From Phycisphaerales bacterium PN19_bin_20 (GTDB lineage Bacteria; Planctomycetota; Phycisphaerae; Phycisphaerales; UBA1924), in NCBI GenBank assembly GCA_021173225.1, contig JAJOLK010000003.1, positions 100,436 through 164,435 of the forward strand: a stretch of DNA of 64,000 nt, read 5' to 3'. The notes beneath the pieces were generated by a model. It did no database searches. It saw only the letters and a program-made list of their open reading frames with translations, and had not been told where the DNA came from. Position numbers and translations under genes: made by a program. This document shows, piece after piece, positions 51,819-60,599 of this stretch. The number at the start of each line of letters is the position of its first letter. The first letter of the stretch is position 1.

Positions 51819-54347
51819 TTAGCGGTGCGCGCGGTGCGCGCCGTTGGTGGCGGCCTCGTTCATCAGCGTTTGGAAGGTGCCGAGGGTCTCGGGCGTGTCG
51901 GGCGCGGCACCGCTGGAGGGCGCGAGCTGGACGTAGCGGCCGTCGGGCCCGAGCCGCCAGGCGTTGCGGCGGTCCTCGCTCATGATCTGGAATATCCGAA
52001 GCAGCGTGGCGCGGGCCGCGGGGTGCTGCACGGGGCAGGCGGCCTCGACGCGTCCGTCAAGGTTGCGGCTCATCCAATCGGCGCTGCCGATGTACCAGTC
52101 GCCCGCGAGCGGGTCGGCCTGTCCACCGCCGAAGTAGAAGACGCGCGAGTGCTCAAGGAAGCGCCCGACGATGCTGGTGACGCGGATGTTCTCGCTGAGC
52201 CCCGGCACGCCCGGGCGCAGGCAGCAGAACCCGCGGACGATCAGGTCGATCTGCACGCCCGCGGCGCTGGCGGCGTAGAGCGCCTCCATCACCTGGCGGT
52301 CCTCAAGGGCGTTCATCTTCGCGACCAGGCGGCCTCCGACGGGCGCGCGGCCGGCGGCGTGCTCACGCGCGATAGTCGCCTCACGCTGGATGAGCTTGAT
52401 GAACGCCGGCTTCATCGTCCGTGGCGCGACCAGCAGCTTCTCATAGCGGTCGCGCAGCGAGCGTCCGGTGAGCATGTTGAACAGGTGCGAGACGTCAGAA
52501 GCGATCGCCGGCTCGCACGTGAACAGGCCAAGGTCGGTGTAAAGCCCGGCGGTCGAGGGGTTGTAGTTGCCCGTGCCAAGGTGCGCGTACGTGCGCAGCG
52601 TGCCCTCTTCCTTGCGGACCACCAGCGCGGCCTTGCAGTGCGTCTTGAGCCCGACCACCCCGTAGGCCACGTGCACGCCGGCCTTCTCGAGCAGCTGCGC
52701 GAGGCGCACGTTGCGGCTCTCGTCAAACCGGGCCCGCAGCTCTACCAGCGCCGCGACCTGCTTGCCCGCCTCGGCCGCCTTGATCAGGTGCGAAACAAAC
52801 GGGCTCTGGCGGTTGGTGCGGTAGATGGTCTGCTTGATGGCCAGCACCGCAGGGTCGGCCGCGGCCTCAGCGATGAACCGCTCGGCGCTGGCGCTGAAGC
52901 TCTCGTACGGGTGGTGCACCAAAATGTCGCCGCGCCTGATCTCTTCGAAGATGCTCCGCGAGCGGTCACGCAGGCGCACGGGCGTGACGGGCTGCCAACT
53001 CTTCTGCTTCAGGTCGGGCCTGGGCAGCTCGGTGAACTCCATCAGCGAGCGGTAGTCTGCAAGGCCCGTCAGCGGGTCCACATCGTCGGGGCTGAGCCCG
53101 AGCATCTGCGTCAGCTGGCGGACCAGGCGCTGGCTGGCGCGGCGCGGGACCTCTAGCCGCACCACGCGCGCGAACCGGCGCCGGCGCAGCTGCAGCTCAA
53201 CCTCTTGCAGCAGGTTGTCGGTCGAGAGCTCGTCGCGGTCGTCCTCGGGGGTCTCTGCGGCGCGCGTGACGCGGAACGGTGCGACCTCGACGATCCCGCA
53301 CCCGGGCACCACGTCGTCAAGGTTCGCCGCCAGCACCTCCCACAGCTGCACGAAGCGCCCGCGGCCGAGGTCGGCCTCGCCGCTGTCACTGGGCACGCGG
53401 ACCCACTGGGGCATCCCGGGCGGGACCTTGATGCGTGCGAAGATCGGCTCGGGCTCCTTCGGGTCACTGAGCAGCACCGCCAGGCTCGCCGAGAGGTTGG
53501 AGATGAACGGGAATTTGTGCCCTTCATCAACCACCAGAGGGGTCACGACCGGGAAGACGTTGCCGCGGAACCAGCGGGCCAAGCGGTCACGCTCGGGCTG
53601 GGTCAGATCGGTGTAGTTCAGCAGCTCGACGCCGGCCTTTGACAGCGCGGGGCGCACCGAGCGCTCGAAGCAGTCGGTCTGCTGCTCTTCGAGCTGCTCG
53701 AAGGTCCGGCGGATGACGCGAAGCATTTCGGTGGGGTTGAGCCCCTCGCCGCGATCAGGGTCGATCGCCGCGTCGCGCGCCGCGAGCCAGAAGCCCACAC
53801 GCTTCATCACAAACTCATCGAGGTTGCCGGTGAAGATGGCCAGGAACTTGGCGCGTTCGAGCGCCGGGAGCCGCTCGTCAAAGGCCTGGTGCAGCACGCG
53901 GGCGTTGAACGCCAGCCACGACAAGTCGCGGTTGAGCCGGCGCGACGCGCCGGGCAAATCCACAAGCTCATGCCCTACGGCCCCGGCCCCCGAGGGTGCC
54001 AGCGCGGGCAGGGCGATCAGCGCGTGAGCCTGAGCCTGCGCATGGGTTTGAAGCTGGTCTTGACCTGCCGCGGCGGCAGCTTCGCTGGCCAGCAGGCTTG
54101 GGCTCTCGGGGATTGCGCCCGCGCCGGCATGGGTCCGACGCGCGCCGCCGTGCGTGTGTGATAACGCGTGCGAGCCGGACTGCGCGGGCCCGCCGGTGCC
54201 GCCGCTTGCCCCGTTTGCTGGCGCGGCACTTGGCGCGAGAGTTGGCGCGGCGTTTGGCGCGAGAGTTGGCGCGGCGCTTACGGGCGCGCCCGTGGGCGTG
54301 CTGGCGGCTCGCGGGTTCGTCGGACTGTTCATGTCGGGGTGCTTCAT
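51819..54347 (-). CDS. ppk1: polyphosphate kinase 1
   Basis: Reversibly makes polyphosphate from ATP. The 842-residue product has an extra 150-residue Ala/Pro/Thr-rich N-terminus before the family core starts at LNRDLSWLAFNARVLHQAFDERLPALER. Core motifs are GNLDEFVMKRV, PLVVDEGHKFPFISNLSASL, HHPYESF, IYRTNRQSPFV, ARFDESRNVRLAQLLEKAGVHV, and HLGTGNYNPSTAGLYTDLGL containing the autophosphorylated His, then YIGSADWMSRNLDGRVE. The ATG at 54347 overlaps the queD-type stop by four bases (ATGA), so the two genes are likely coupled. Ends near a short C-terminal Ala-rich tail. Confidence 0.95.
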   Translation of the reverse strand: MKHPDMNSPTNPRAASTPTGAPVSAAPTLAPNAAPTLAPSAAPANGASGGTGGPAQSGSHALSHTHGGARRTHAGAGAIPESPSLLASEAAAAAGQDQLQTHAQAQAHALIALPALAPSGAGAVGHELVDLPGASRRLNRDLSWLAFNARVLHQAFDERLPALERAKFLAIFTGNLDEFVMKRVGFWLAARDAAIDPDRGEGLNPTEMLRVIRRTFEQLEEQQTDCFERSVRPALSKAGVELLNYTDLTQPERDRLARWFRGNVFPVVTPLVVDEGHKFPFISNLSASLAVLLSDPKEPEPIFARIKVPPGMPQWVRVPSDSGEADLGRGRFVQLWEVLAANLDDVVPGCGIVEVAPFRVTRAAETPEDDRDELSTDNLLQEVELQLRRRRFARVVRLEVPRRASQRLVRQLTQMLGLSPDDVDPLTGLADYRSLMEFTELPRPDLKQKSWQPVTPVRLRDRSRSIFEEIRRGDILVHHPYESFSASAERFIAEAAADPAVLAIKQTIYRTNRQSPFVSHLIKAAEAGKQVAALVELRARFDESRNVRLAQLLEKAGVHVAYGVVGLKTHCKAALVVRKEEGTLRTYAHLGTGNYNPSTAGLYTDLGLFTCEPAIASDVSHLFNMLTGRSLRDRYEKLLVAPRTMKPAFIKLIQREATIAREHAAGRAPVGGRLVAKMNALEDRQVMEALYAASAAGVQIDLIVRGFCCLRPGVPGLSENIRVTSIVGRFLEHSRVFYFGGGQADPLAGDWYIGSADWMSRNLDGRVEAACPVQHPAARATLLRIFQIMSEDRRNAWRLGPDGRYVQLAPSSGAAPDTPETLGTFQTLMNEAATNGAHRAHR

Positions 54348-54802
54348 GTGGGCAAGGGGCTCTTTGTCGGCGGCTCGTAGATCGCGGCGCAGCCGACGGC
54401 CTCGGTGATCCGGACGCCGCAGATGCGCACGCCGACCGCCGGCGCAAACACCCGCGCGCCGCCCGCGGGGCCGTCATGGTGCTTCGGCTCAATGTGGGCG
54501 CGAGTTTCGAGACGTTCCGATAAAACGGTGGCGATGTGCCACGCCACCCGCTCTGCCGAAGGGTTCACGCCCGATCGGAACGGCTCTTGGTCGTTCAGGT
54601 TCGTGTTCTGGAAGGGGCGGACGATCTCGACGAGGTGGGCGTGAACGTAGTGAAAGTCGCACAGCAGCCCGTCGGCGTCCAGCTTTGGGCCCTCGACAGT
54701 CACCACCACGTGCCAATCATGCCCGTGCAGTGGCTCGCGCCAGCCCTGGATGAGCAGGGCGTGGGCCGCGGAAAAGTGCGTGCTGATCTCGAGGCGAAAC
54801 AT
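54344..54802 (-). CDS. 6-pyruvoyltetrahydropterin synthase-family protein (QueD-like) lacking the usual catalytic Cys
   Basis: A 152-residue enzyme of the PTPS/QueD family. The zinc ligands are present: the first His in THFSAAHAL near 8-15 and two in LHGHDWHV near residues 26-33. The family's catalytic Cys, normally four residues before the first HGH His, is replaced by Arg, with Glu next to it (WREPLHGH). That Glu recalls the PTPS-III type, which feeds folate rather than queuosine synthesis. A second Cys occurs in RICGVRITEAVGCAAIYEP, near the end. The start at 54802 follows TACGCT by six bases. It overlaps ppk1 by four bases. Confidence 0.85.
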   Translation of the reverse strand: MFRLEISTHFSAAHALLIQGWREPLHGHDWHVVVTVEGPKLDADGLLCDFHYVHAHLVEIVRPFQNTNLNDQEPFRSGVNPSAERVAWHIATVLSERLETRAHIEPKHHDGPAGGARVFAPAVGVRICGVRITEAVGCAAIYEPPTKSPLPT

Positions 54803-54808
54803 CGCCTG

Positions 54809-54814
54809 AGCGTA
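54809..54814 (-). promoter_or_regulatory. -10-like TACGCT box of the queD-type/ppk1 operon
   Basis: TACGCT on the minus strand ends six bases before the ATG at 54802. No ribosome binding site is present. Confidence 0.35.
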
Positions 54815-55000
54815 GACGTGCCGCGGCGAACGGCGGCGGAGTACGAGCGCATGTCGGCGCTGGTGACGTGCCTCGGCGGCTGTCGACATAACTTGTCGTA
54901 GACGCAGGGGCAGACCATGCGAACGATGCGTGTCTTTGATCCGCACCTGTCGCCCGGCGCGCTTGTACCGGCCCAGGCACCGCACAAGAGGACTTCAGCA

Positions 55001-56488
55001 ATGGCCACTGGTGATGCCCTGATGGTTTCAGTCTCGGGCCTTCGTGGGACCCTCGGCGGCAGCCTGACGCCCGCGACCATCGCCGCATATGCCGGCGCGC
55101 TGGCCGGCGATGCGCACGAGCGCGCAACCGCGATCCGCAAGGGCAAGCCTCGCGCCGGGGCGCACCCCAGCGTCGTGCTGGCGCGTGACGGGCGGGCCGG
55201 CTCGGCTGACGTCATGGAGCTTGCGGGCGCAACCCTACGCCTGCACGGGTGCGACACCGTTGAGCTTGACCTCGCGGCAACCCCGACGGTCGGGCTGATG
55301 GTCGACGCGCTCGACGCCGACGCGGGCTTGATGGTCACCGCCAGCCACAACCCGCAGAACTGGTGCGGGCTCAAGCCGATCGTCCGCGCGACAATCAAGG
55401 TCAAGCCCAGCGCGCTAAGCGACGCCTCGGCCCCAGATAAAGCCCGCGCCAGTCGGCTCATTGAGCGCTACCGCGAGCTGATGGGACCAGCCACGCCGCA
55501 GACCGCGCACCTCGCGAGCTTTGATGGCGTCGGCGTTCGGCGGCCCGAGCCGCGTACCGCCCACGACCACGCCCGGCTCGTCGCTGAGCATCTCAAGAGC
55601 CTGCGCGTGCTCGGGGTGATTCAGAAGGCCAAGTTCAAGCTCGCGCTTGATCACGTAGCGGGCAGCGGCGCACCGGGGATGCTCGCGCTGGCCAAAGCCC
55701 TGGGCGCGAAGGTCCATGAGCTCTACCCGGCCAGCAAGTTCACCCCGGGGCGCTTCCCGCACACGCCCGAGCCGACGCGCGAGAACCTCGGGGCCCTCTG
55801 CCGTGGCACGCGTAGCGCCAAGGCCGCCATCGGCCTGGCGCAAGACCCCGACGCTGACCGGCTCGCGCTCGTTGATGAGCGCGGCAGCTATATCGGCGAG
55901 GAGTACACGCTGGTGCTCTGCGCGCTGGCCTATGGCCAGCTTGGCATGTTGGCCAAGGGTGACACGCTCTGCGTCAACCTCTCGACAAGCCGGATGATCG
56001 AAGACGTCGCCGCGGGCTTTGGATGCCGCGTCGTGCGGACGGCCGTGGGCGAGGCGAACGTCGTCAGCGCGATGAAGCTGCACGACGCGCCGCTGGGTGG
56101 CGAGGGCAACGGCGGGGTGATCTGGCCCGCGGTCACCTACATCCGCGACTCGCTTGGTGCCGCGGGCCTGGTGCTGGCGCTGATGGCCACCACGGGTCAG
56201 TCGCTCAGCGCGCTGGTCGCGTCGGTGCCCAAGTACACGATCCTCAAGCGCAAGGTCGATCTTCGCCCTGGCCTAGACCCGGCGAAGGTGCTTGAGCGCG
56301 TCCGGCGGGCCTACGCCAAGCACACGCCTGACCTGACCGACGGGGTCTGGGTCGGATTGGCCGAGCAGCGGGCCTGGCTGCACGTGCGGGCCAGCAACAC
56401 CGAGCCGATCCTGCGGCTGATCGCCGAGGCGCCTACCCAGGCGCAGGCCACAGCGCTGCTAGATGACGCCGCCACGCATCTTGGTTGA
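55001..56488 (+). CDS. alpha-D-phosphohexomutase (phosphomannomutase/phosphoglucosamine mutase type)
   Basis: Interconverts hexose 1- and 6-phosphates. The 495-residue product has four expected parts: the N-terminal SVSGLRGTLGG, the phosphoserine loop TASHNPQNWCG near residue 107-117, the metal loop DPDADRLAL near 283-291 and the sugar-binding GEGNGGVIWP near residue 366-375, followed by the C-terminal phosphate site RASNTEPILRLIAE. The exact substrate (mannose, glucose or glucosamine) cannot be fixed by eye. The ATG at 55001 is preceded by AGAGGA; a start at 54917 would add 28 residues without homology. It is divergent from the queD-type gene. Confidence 0.9.
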   Translation: MATGDALMVSVSGLRGTLGGSLTPATIAAYAGALAGDAHERATAIRKGKPRAGAHPSVVLARDGRAGSADVMELAGATLRLHGCDTVELDLAATPTVGLMVDALDADAGLMVTASHNPQNWCGLKPIVRATIKVKPSALSDASAPDKARASRLIERYRELMGPATPQTAHLASFDGVGVRRPEPRTAHDHARLVAEHLKSLRVLGVIQKAKFKLALDHVAGSGAPGMLALAKALGAKVHELYPASKFTPGRFPHTPEPTRENLGALCRGTRSAKAAIGLAQDPDADRLALVDERGSYIGEEYTLVLCALAYGQLGMLAKGDTLCVNLSTSRMIEDVAAGFGCRVVRTAVGEANVVSAMKLHDAPLGGEGNGGVIWPAVTYIRDSLGAAGLVLALMATTGQSLSALVASVPKYTILKRKVDLRPGLDPAKVLERVRRAYAKHTPDLTDGVWVGLAEQRAWLHVRASNTEPILRLIAEAPTQAQATALLDDAATHLG

Positions 56489-56729
56489 GCCAGGCGACAG
56501 CGGCGCTTCGTCGCAAACAGGAACCGTACAAACCGGGCGGTATACCGCATTTCTGGCGTGAAGTGCGTGTGCCGCGAACCCTGCGGGCTTCTCGGGCGTC
56601 GAAAGATCTTGACTCGGCCAACGTTTGGCCGACGTCTGCATCTCCGGCGCAAGTCTGCGCCGGGTGCCTGCGGTTTGGAATCACCGGAGGCCTGCGGCCC
56701 TTCGCCTGTGCCCCCCTTGGAGGACTTTC

Positions 56730-57458
56730 ATGACGTGCGCCTGCTCCATCCGTTCGTTCGCCCTTGTCGCTGTCGCCGGTCTCGCGCTAAGCGTTCTCGC
56801 CATGGCCGCGGGCGCTGGTGACAAGAACCCCGAGACCACCCTCAGCGGCAAGCAGAACCCCGCCGGAGCCCCCGTCACCAGCGACAAGGGCGAGAAGAAC
56901 GAGAAGAACGAGAAGAAGGACGCCAAGCCCGCCGAGCTCAAGGCCGGCGACGCCGCCCCCGACTTCACCCTGACCGACACCTCCAACGCGACGGTCAAGT
57001 TGGCCGACTTCAAGGGCAAGATCGTCGTGCTCGAGTGGTTCAACCCCGAGTGCCCCTTCGTGGTCAAGCAGTACGAGAAGACCACCGTGATGGTCGACAC
57101 CAAGAAGGTCGCCACCGAGATGGGCGCGGTCTGGTTCACCATCAACAGCGGCGCCGCGGGCAAGCAGGGCGCCGGCGCGAGCCTGAACGCCAAGTTCAAG
57201 GAAGAGTGGAAAATCGCCAACCCGATCCTCATCGACGACAAGGGTCAGGTCGGCCGCGCCTACGGCGCCCGCACGACCCCGCACATGTTCATCATCAAGG
57301 ACGGGAAAGTCGTTTTCGCCGGCGGCATCGACAACAACCGCTCGGCCGACAAGGCCGGCGACAAGAACTTCGTCATCCAGGCCCTCGGCGAGATCAAGGC
57401 CAACAAGCCCGTCTCCGAGGCCAACACACGCCCCTACGGCTGCTCGGTCAAGTACTAA
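56730..57458 (+). CDS. secreted PRX-like/redoxin-domain protein
   Basis: A 242-residue protein with an N-terminal signal peptide (MTCACSIRSFALVAVAGLALSVLAMAAGA) and a Lys/Glu-rich linker (KGEKNEKNEKKDAK). The thioredoxin-fold domain starts APDFTLTDTSNATVKLADFKGKIVVLEWFNPECPFVVKQY. The motif NPECPFV has the second Cys of the PRX-like CNHCPYV motif but not the first; TTPHMFIIKDGKVVFAGGI is the cis-Pro loop and the C-terminal YGCSVKY supplies a second Cys. It probably reduces peroxide or protein thiols outside the cytoplasm. GGAGGA precedes the ATG by five bases. A strong stem-loop lies 30 bases after the stop. Confidence 0.85.
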   Translation: MTCACSIRSFALVAVAGLALSVLAMAAGAGDKNPETTLSGKQNPAGAPVTSDKGEKNEKNEKKDAKPAELKAGDAAPDFTLTDTSNATVKLADFKGKIVVLEWFNPECPFVVKQYEKTTVMVDTKKVATEMGAVWFTINSGAAGKQGAGASLNAKFKEEWKIANPILIDDKGQVGRAYGARTTPHMFIIKDGKVVFAGGIDNNRSADKAGDKNFVIQALGEIKANKPVSEANTRPYGCSVKY

Positions 57459-57487
57459 GTAACCGCCAAGTATGAACGGATTGTTCT

Positions 57488-57514
57488 CGGGGGTGGGCTC
57501 AGTGCCCGCCCCCG
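57488..57514 (+). terminator. stem-loop terminator after the redoxin gene
   Basis: An 11-base-pair stem (CGGGGGTGGGC with GCCCGCCCCCG, one G-U pair) encloses TCAGT. The tail TTCTCATT has only a broken T-run. The stem resembles that of the tpsA terminator. Confidence 0.65.
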
Positions 57515-57550
57515 TTCTCATTGGGGCCGGTCGCCCGCGTCCGCAGGCTC

Positions 57551-57556
57551 TACGCT
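57551..57556 (+). promoter_or_regulatory. -10-like TACGCT box of the Hsp70 gene
   Basis: TACGCT ends ten bases before the ATG at 57567 and no Shine-Dalgarno sequence lies between. It is the longest such gap in the window. Confidence 0.3.
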
Positions 57557-57566
57557 GGTTCTGCCC

Positions 57567-59684
57567 ATGACCCAGCCCGCGCCTGAGCTCATCGTCGGGA
57601 TCGACCTTGGCACGACCAACTCGCTGGTCGCCGTCGCTGGCTGGCCCGCGCCCACCGACATGCCCCGCGTGCTGATGGGCTTTGATGGTGATGCGCTGCT
57701 GCCGTCGGTCGTGCGGTTTGAGCACGGCGGGGGTCAAGGTGGCGGCGTGGTCGTGGGGCGGGTTGCCAAAGACCAGGCCCCGCAGCACCCGCGCACGACC
57801 GTCGCGAGCGCCAAACGCCTCATGGGCCGCTCGGTGACCGACGCCGCCGCCGACATCCCAATGCTCAGCTACGCCGTGGTCGCCGGCGCGGGGCAGACGG
57901 CGCGGATCGCGCTCCCACCCGATAGCTCGGGCGCGCCGGCGCGCGAGGTCTCGCCGCAAGAAGTCGCGGCCCACGTGCTCGCGGCGCTGCGCCAGCGCGC
58001 AGAGCTTGCACTTGGTGCGCAAGTGGACGCGCTCACAGGCCCGCACACACCAGTGGTTGTTCGCAAGGCCGTCATCACCGTCCCGGCGTACTTTGACGAC
58101 GCGCAGCGGCAGGCGACGCGCGACGCGGCTCGACTGGCCGGACTCGACCCCGTTCGCCTCATCGCCGAGCCGACCGCCGCCGCACTCGCCTACGGGCTGG
58201 GCCTCCGCGCCGCGCCCAATGCAGGCCATCACAGCGCGAACAGCGCCGCAGCCACCGGCGCGCCCACGGCCAGCGCCGACGCGGGCAAGCTCATCGCCGT
58301 CTTCGACCTCGGCGGCGGAACCTTCGACGTCTCGATCCTGCGCATCACGCCCACCGGCCTGGCCTCAGACGCCTTCCAGGTCTTGGCCACGAGCGGCGAC
58401 ACGCGCCTGGGCGGCGACGACATGGACTTTGCCATCGTCCGCTGGGCCGCCGATCAGCTTGACGCACACGCACCCGGCTCCGGCGCGGCGCTGCTCGCAG
58501 ACGCCGGTGCGAAGCGCGCCCTGCTGGCCGAGGCCGAGGGTGCCAAGGTCGCGCTTACGACAGCCCCGACAACCGAGGTCTTTGCAGCGCCGGCCTCTGC
58601 AGCGCCGCCCAGCGGCACACCATCGCCGCAAGCCCACCCACAACCCAGCACCTTCACGCTCACGCGTCAGGGTTTCGAGGCGCTCATCGCGCCGCTGGTA
58701 GAGCGCACCATTGCCGCGTGCCGTCGTGCGCTGCGTGATGCGCAGCGCGGCGGCATGGGCCCAGACGAGCGACCCGGCGCCGTGATCCTCGTCGGCGGCG
58801 CAACCCGCGTGCCGCTGGTCCGCCGTCGCGTGGCCGAGTTCTTCGGGCTTGAGCCGTACACCGCCATCGACCCCGACTGTGCCGTGGCCCTCGGGGCGGC
58901 GGTGCAGGGCGCGGTGATGACCGGTGCCGAAGGCGGCGCGCTGCTGCTGGACGTGATCCCGCTCTCACTCGGGCTTGAAACCGTGGGCGGCGCGATGGCC
59001 AAGGTGGTTATGCGCAACAGCCCGGTGCCCGCCGAGGCGCACGAGATGTTCTCGACCAGCGTTGACGGGCAGACCAGCATCAAGCTCAACATTCTGCAGG
59101 GCGAGCGCGAGATGGCCGCCGACTGCCGCAGCCTTGGCGAGTTTCACCTACGTGGCGTGCCGGCAATGCCCGCAGGCATCCCGCAGCTCCGTGTCACGTT
59201 CCGCGTTGACGCCAACGCGATCCTGAGCGTCGCGGCCCATGAGCTGCGCACCGGCGTGCGCCTTGACGTGCAGGTCGTGCCCAACCACGGGCTGACCCGC
59301 GCGGAAGTCGAACGCATCGAGCGCGAGAGCTTCGCCCACGCGCGCGACGACATGCGCCGCCACCGCGTGGCCGACCTGATCGCCAACACCACCCTTGACC
59401 TGGGCTGGATCGACCGTCAGATGGCCCGCCACGCTGGCGCGCTCGACACTTCGCAACGCACGACCATCGAGCAGGCCGCCTTCGCAGTCCGTGCGATGCT
59501 GACCCAGGCCAAAGCCGACGGCACAAGCGTTGACCCTGACGACTTCCAGCAGGCCAAAGAGACGCTCGACCGCGCATCGATGCGCCTGCACGAGGTCTCG
59601 ATCACGCGGACGCTGCGGGCCGCCGAGGGCAACATGCACCCGAACCAGCACCCGAACCAGCCCCCGAACCCTGCCCAATTCTGA
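57567..59684 (+). CDS. Hsp70-family chaperone (DnaK/HscA-like)
   Basis: ATP-dependent protein-folding chaperone. The 705-residue protein has the nucleotide-binding domain with [16 protein letters not shown] near residue 10-25, [49 protein letters not shown] and [15 protein letters not shown]; the substrate-binding domain opens [16 protein letters not shown]. Two loops rich in Ala, Thr and Pro interrupt the ATPase domain ([20 protein letters not shown] and [16 protein letters not shown]). The C-terminus ends in [11 protein letters not shown] rather than the EEVD-like tail of DnaK. It stands alone, with no dnaJ, grpE, hscB or iscU beside it. Confidence 0.93.
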   Translation: MTQPAPELIVGIDLGTTNSLVAVAGWPAPTDMPRVLMGFDGDALLPSVVRFEHGGGQGGGVVVGRVAKDQAPQHPRTTVASAKRLMGRSVTDAAADIPMLSYAVVAGAGQTARIALPPDSSGAPAREVSPQEVAAHVLAALRQRAELALGAQVDALTGPHTPVVVRKAVITVPAYFDDAQRQATRDAARLAGLDPVRLIAEPTAAALAYGLGLRAAPNAGHHSANSAAATGAPTASADAGKLIAVFDLGGGTFDVSILRITPTGLASDAFQVLATSGDTRLGGDDMDFAIVRWAADQLDAHAPGSGAALLADAGAKRALLAEAEGAKVALTTAPTTEVFAAPASAAPPSGTPSPQAHPQPSTFTLTRQGFEALIAPLVERTIAACRRALRDAQRGGMGPDERPGAVILVGGATRVPLVRRRVAEFFGLEPYTAIDPDCAVALGAAVQGAVMTGAEGGALLLDVIPLSLGLETVGGAMAKVVMRNSPVPAEAHEMFSTSVDGQTSIKLNILQGEREMAADCRSLGEFHLRGVPAMPAGIPQLRVTFRVDANAILSVAAHELRTGVRLDVQVVPNHGLTRAEVERIERESFAHARDDMRRHRVADLIANTTLDLGWIDRQMARHAGALDTSQRTTIEQAAFAVRAMLTQAKADGTSVDPDDFQQAKETLDRASMRLHEVSITRTLRAAEGNMHPNQHPNQPPNPAQF

Positions 59685-59828
59685 GCGTTGACCGCAAAGA
59701 ACCCGCGCGACAATTCACCGGCGTCGAACCGGCCTCGGCGGGTGGGCGTAACCTCTCAACGTTCAAAGGCGCGTCGAAACCTTCGGCGGCTGAAGATCGC
59801 GCCCGCGTCATCCTCGCCTGGAGCCCTC

Positions 59829-60488
59829 ATGCAGACCGCCGCACCCGAGTCGATCCTCACGCAGCTCCGCTGGCGCTACGCCGTCAAGAAGTTCGACGCC
59901 CTGAAGAAGATTCCCGACGCGACGTGGGACACCATCGAAGACGCCATGGTGCTGGCCCCCAGCAGCTACGGCCTGCAGCCCTGGAAGTTCCTGGTCGTCA
60001 CCGACCCCGCCGTCCGCGCCAAGCTCAAGGCTCATTCCTGGAACCAGGCCCAGATCACCGACGCCTCGCACATGGTCATCTTCGCCCAGAAGCTCGAGGT
60101 CAACAACGCCGACATCGAGCACTACGTCCAGCGGATCATGCAAGTCCGCGGCGGGGGCCTGAATCCCGCGCTCGTCGGATACCGCGGCATGATGATCAGC
60201 GCGCTGGCCAACCCCGCCCAGGTGCCCGGCGGCAGCATGCTCACCTACACGCGCAGCCAGACGTATATTGCCTTGGCTTTCGCGCTCTATACCGCCGCAT
60301 TGCTCGGCATCGACGCGTGCCCGATGGAGGGGATCGACGCCCCCAAGTACGACGAAATGCTGGGCCTGAAGGCCAGGGGCCTGCACGCGTCGGTCGTCGC
60401 AACCTTCGGCTACCGCGCCGGCGACGACTCGCTCGCCAGCCTCCCCAAGGTCCGCTTCGATAAGAGCGAGAGCATCGAGCACATCTAG
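59829..60488 (+). CDS. nitroreductase-family NAD(P)H-dependent flavin oxidoreductase
   Basis: A 219-residue FMN enzyme resembling NfsB. The N-terminus LRWRYAVKKFDALKKI binds FMN, APSSYGLQPWKFLVV near residue 43-57 and ACPMEGIDAPKYDEMLGL near residue 160-177 are the family's conserved blocks, and the C-terminal GYRAGDDSL continues the fold. The ATG at 59829 has a TGGAG sequence upstream; an in-frame start at 59688 would add 47 residues of unrelated basic sequence. The natural substrate is unknown. It follows the Hsp70 gene on the same strand. Confidence 0.9.
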   Translation: MQTAAPESILTQLRWRYAVKKFDALKKIPDATWDTIEDAMVLAPSSYGLQPWKFLVVTDPAVRAKLKAHSWNQAQITDASHMVIFAQKLEVNNADIEHYVQRIMQVRGGGLNPALVGYRGMMISALANPAQVPGGSMLTYTRSQTYIALAFALYTAALLGIDACPMEGIDAPKYDEMLGLKARGLHASVVATFGYRAGDDSLASLPKVRFDKSESIEHI

Positions 60489-60599
60489 ATTACGCGGCCG
60501 GATTCCCTTCTGGCCCTTTGCTTCCCGCAGGACGGGTTTTCAACCCGCCTCTTACTTCACGCCCCACGCGATACCGACGCAAAGCAAGCAGGCGCGGGG

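Noticed and set aside
51768-53156. 462-codon plus-strand frame antisense to ppk1
   Set aside because: Polyphosphate kinase motifs on the minus strand are unambiguous.
60533-60547. CGGGTT/AACCCG hairpin between the nitroreductase and GT3 genes as a terminator
   Set aside because: Only six base pairs, a three-base loop and no T-run after it on either strand, so I did not list it.
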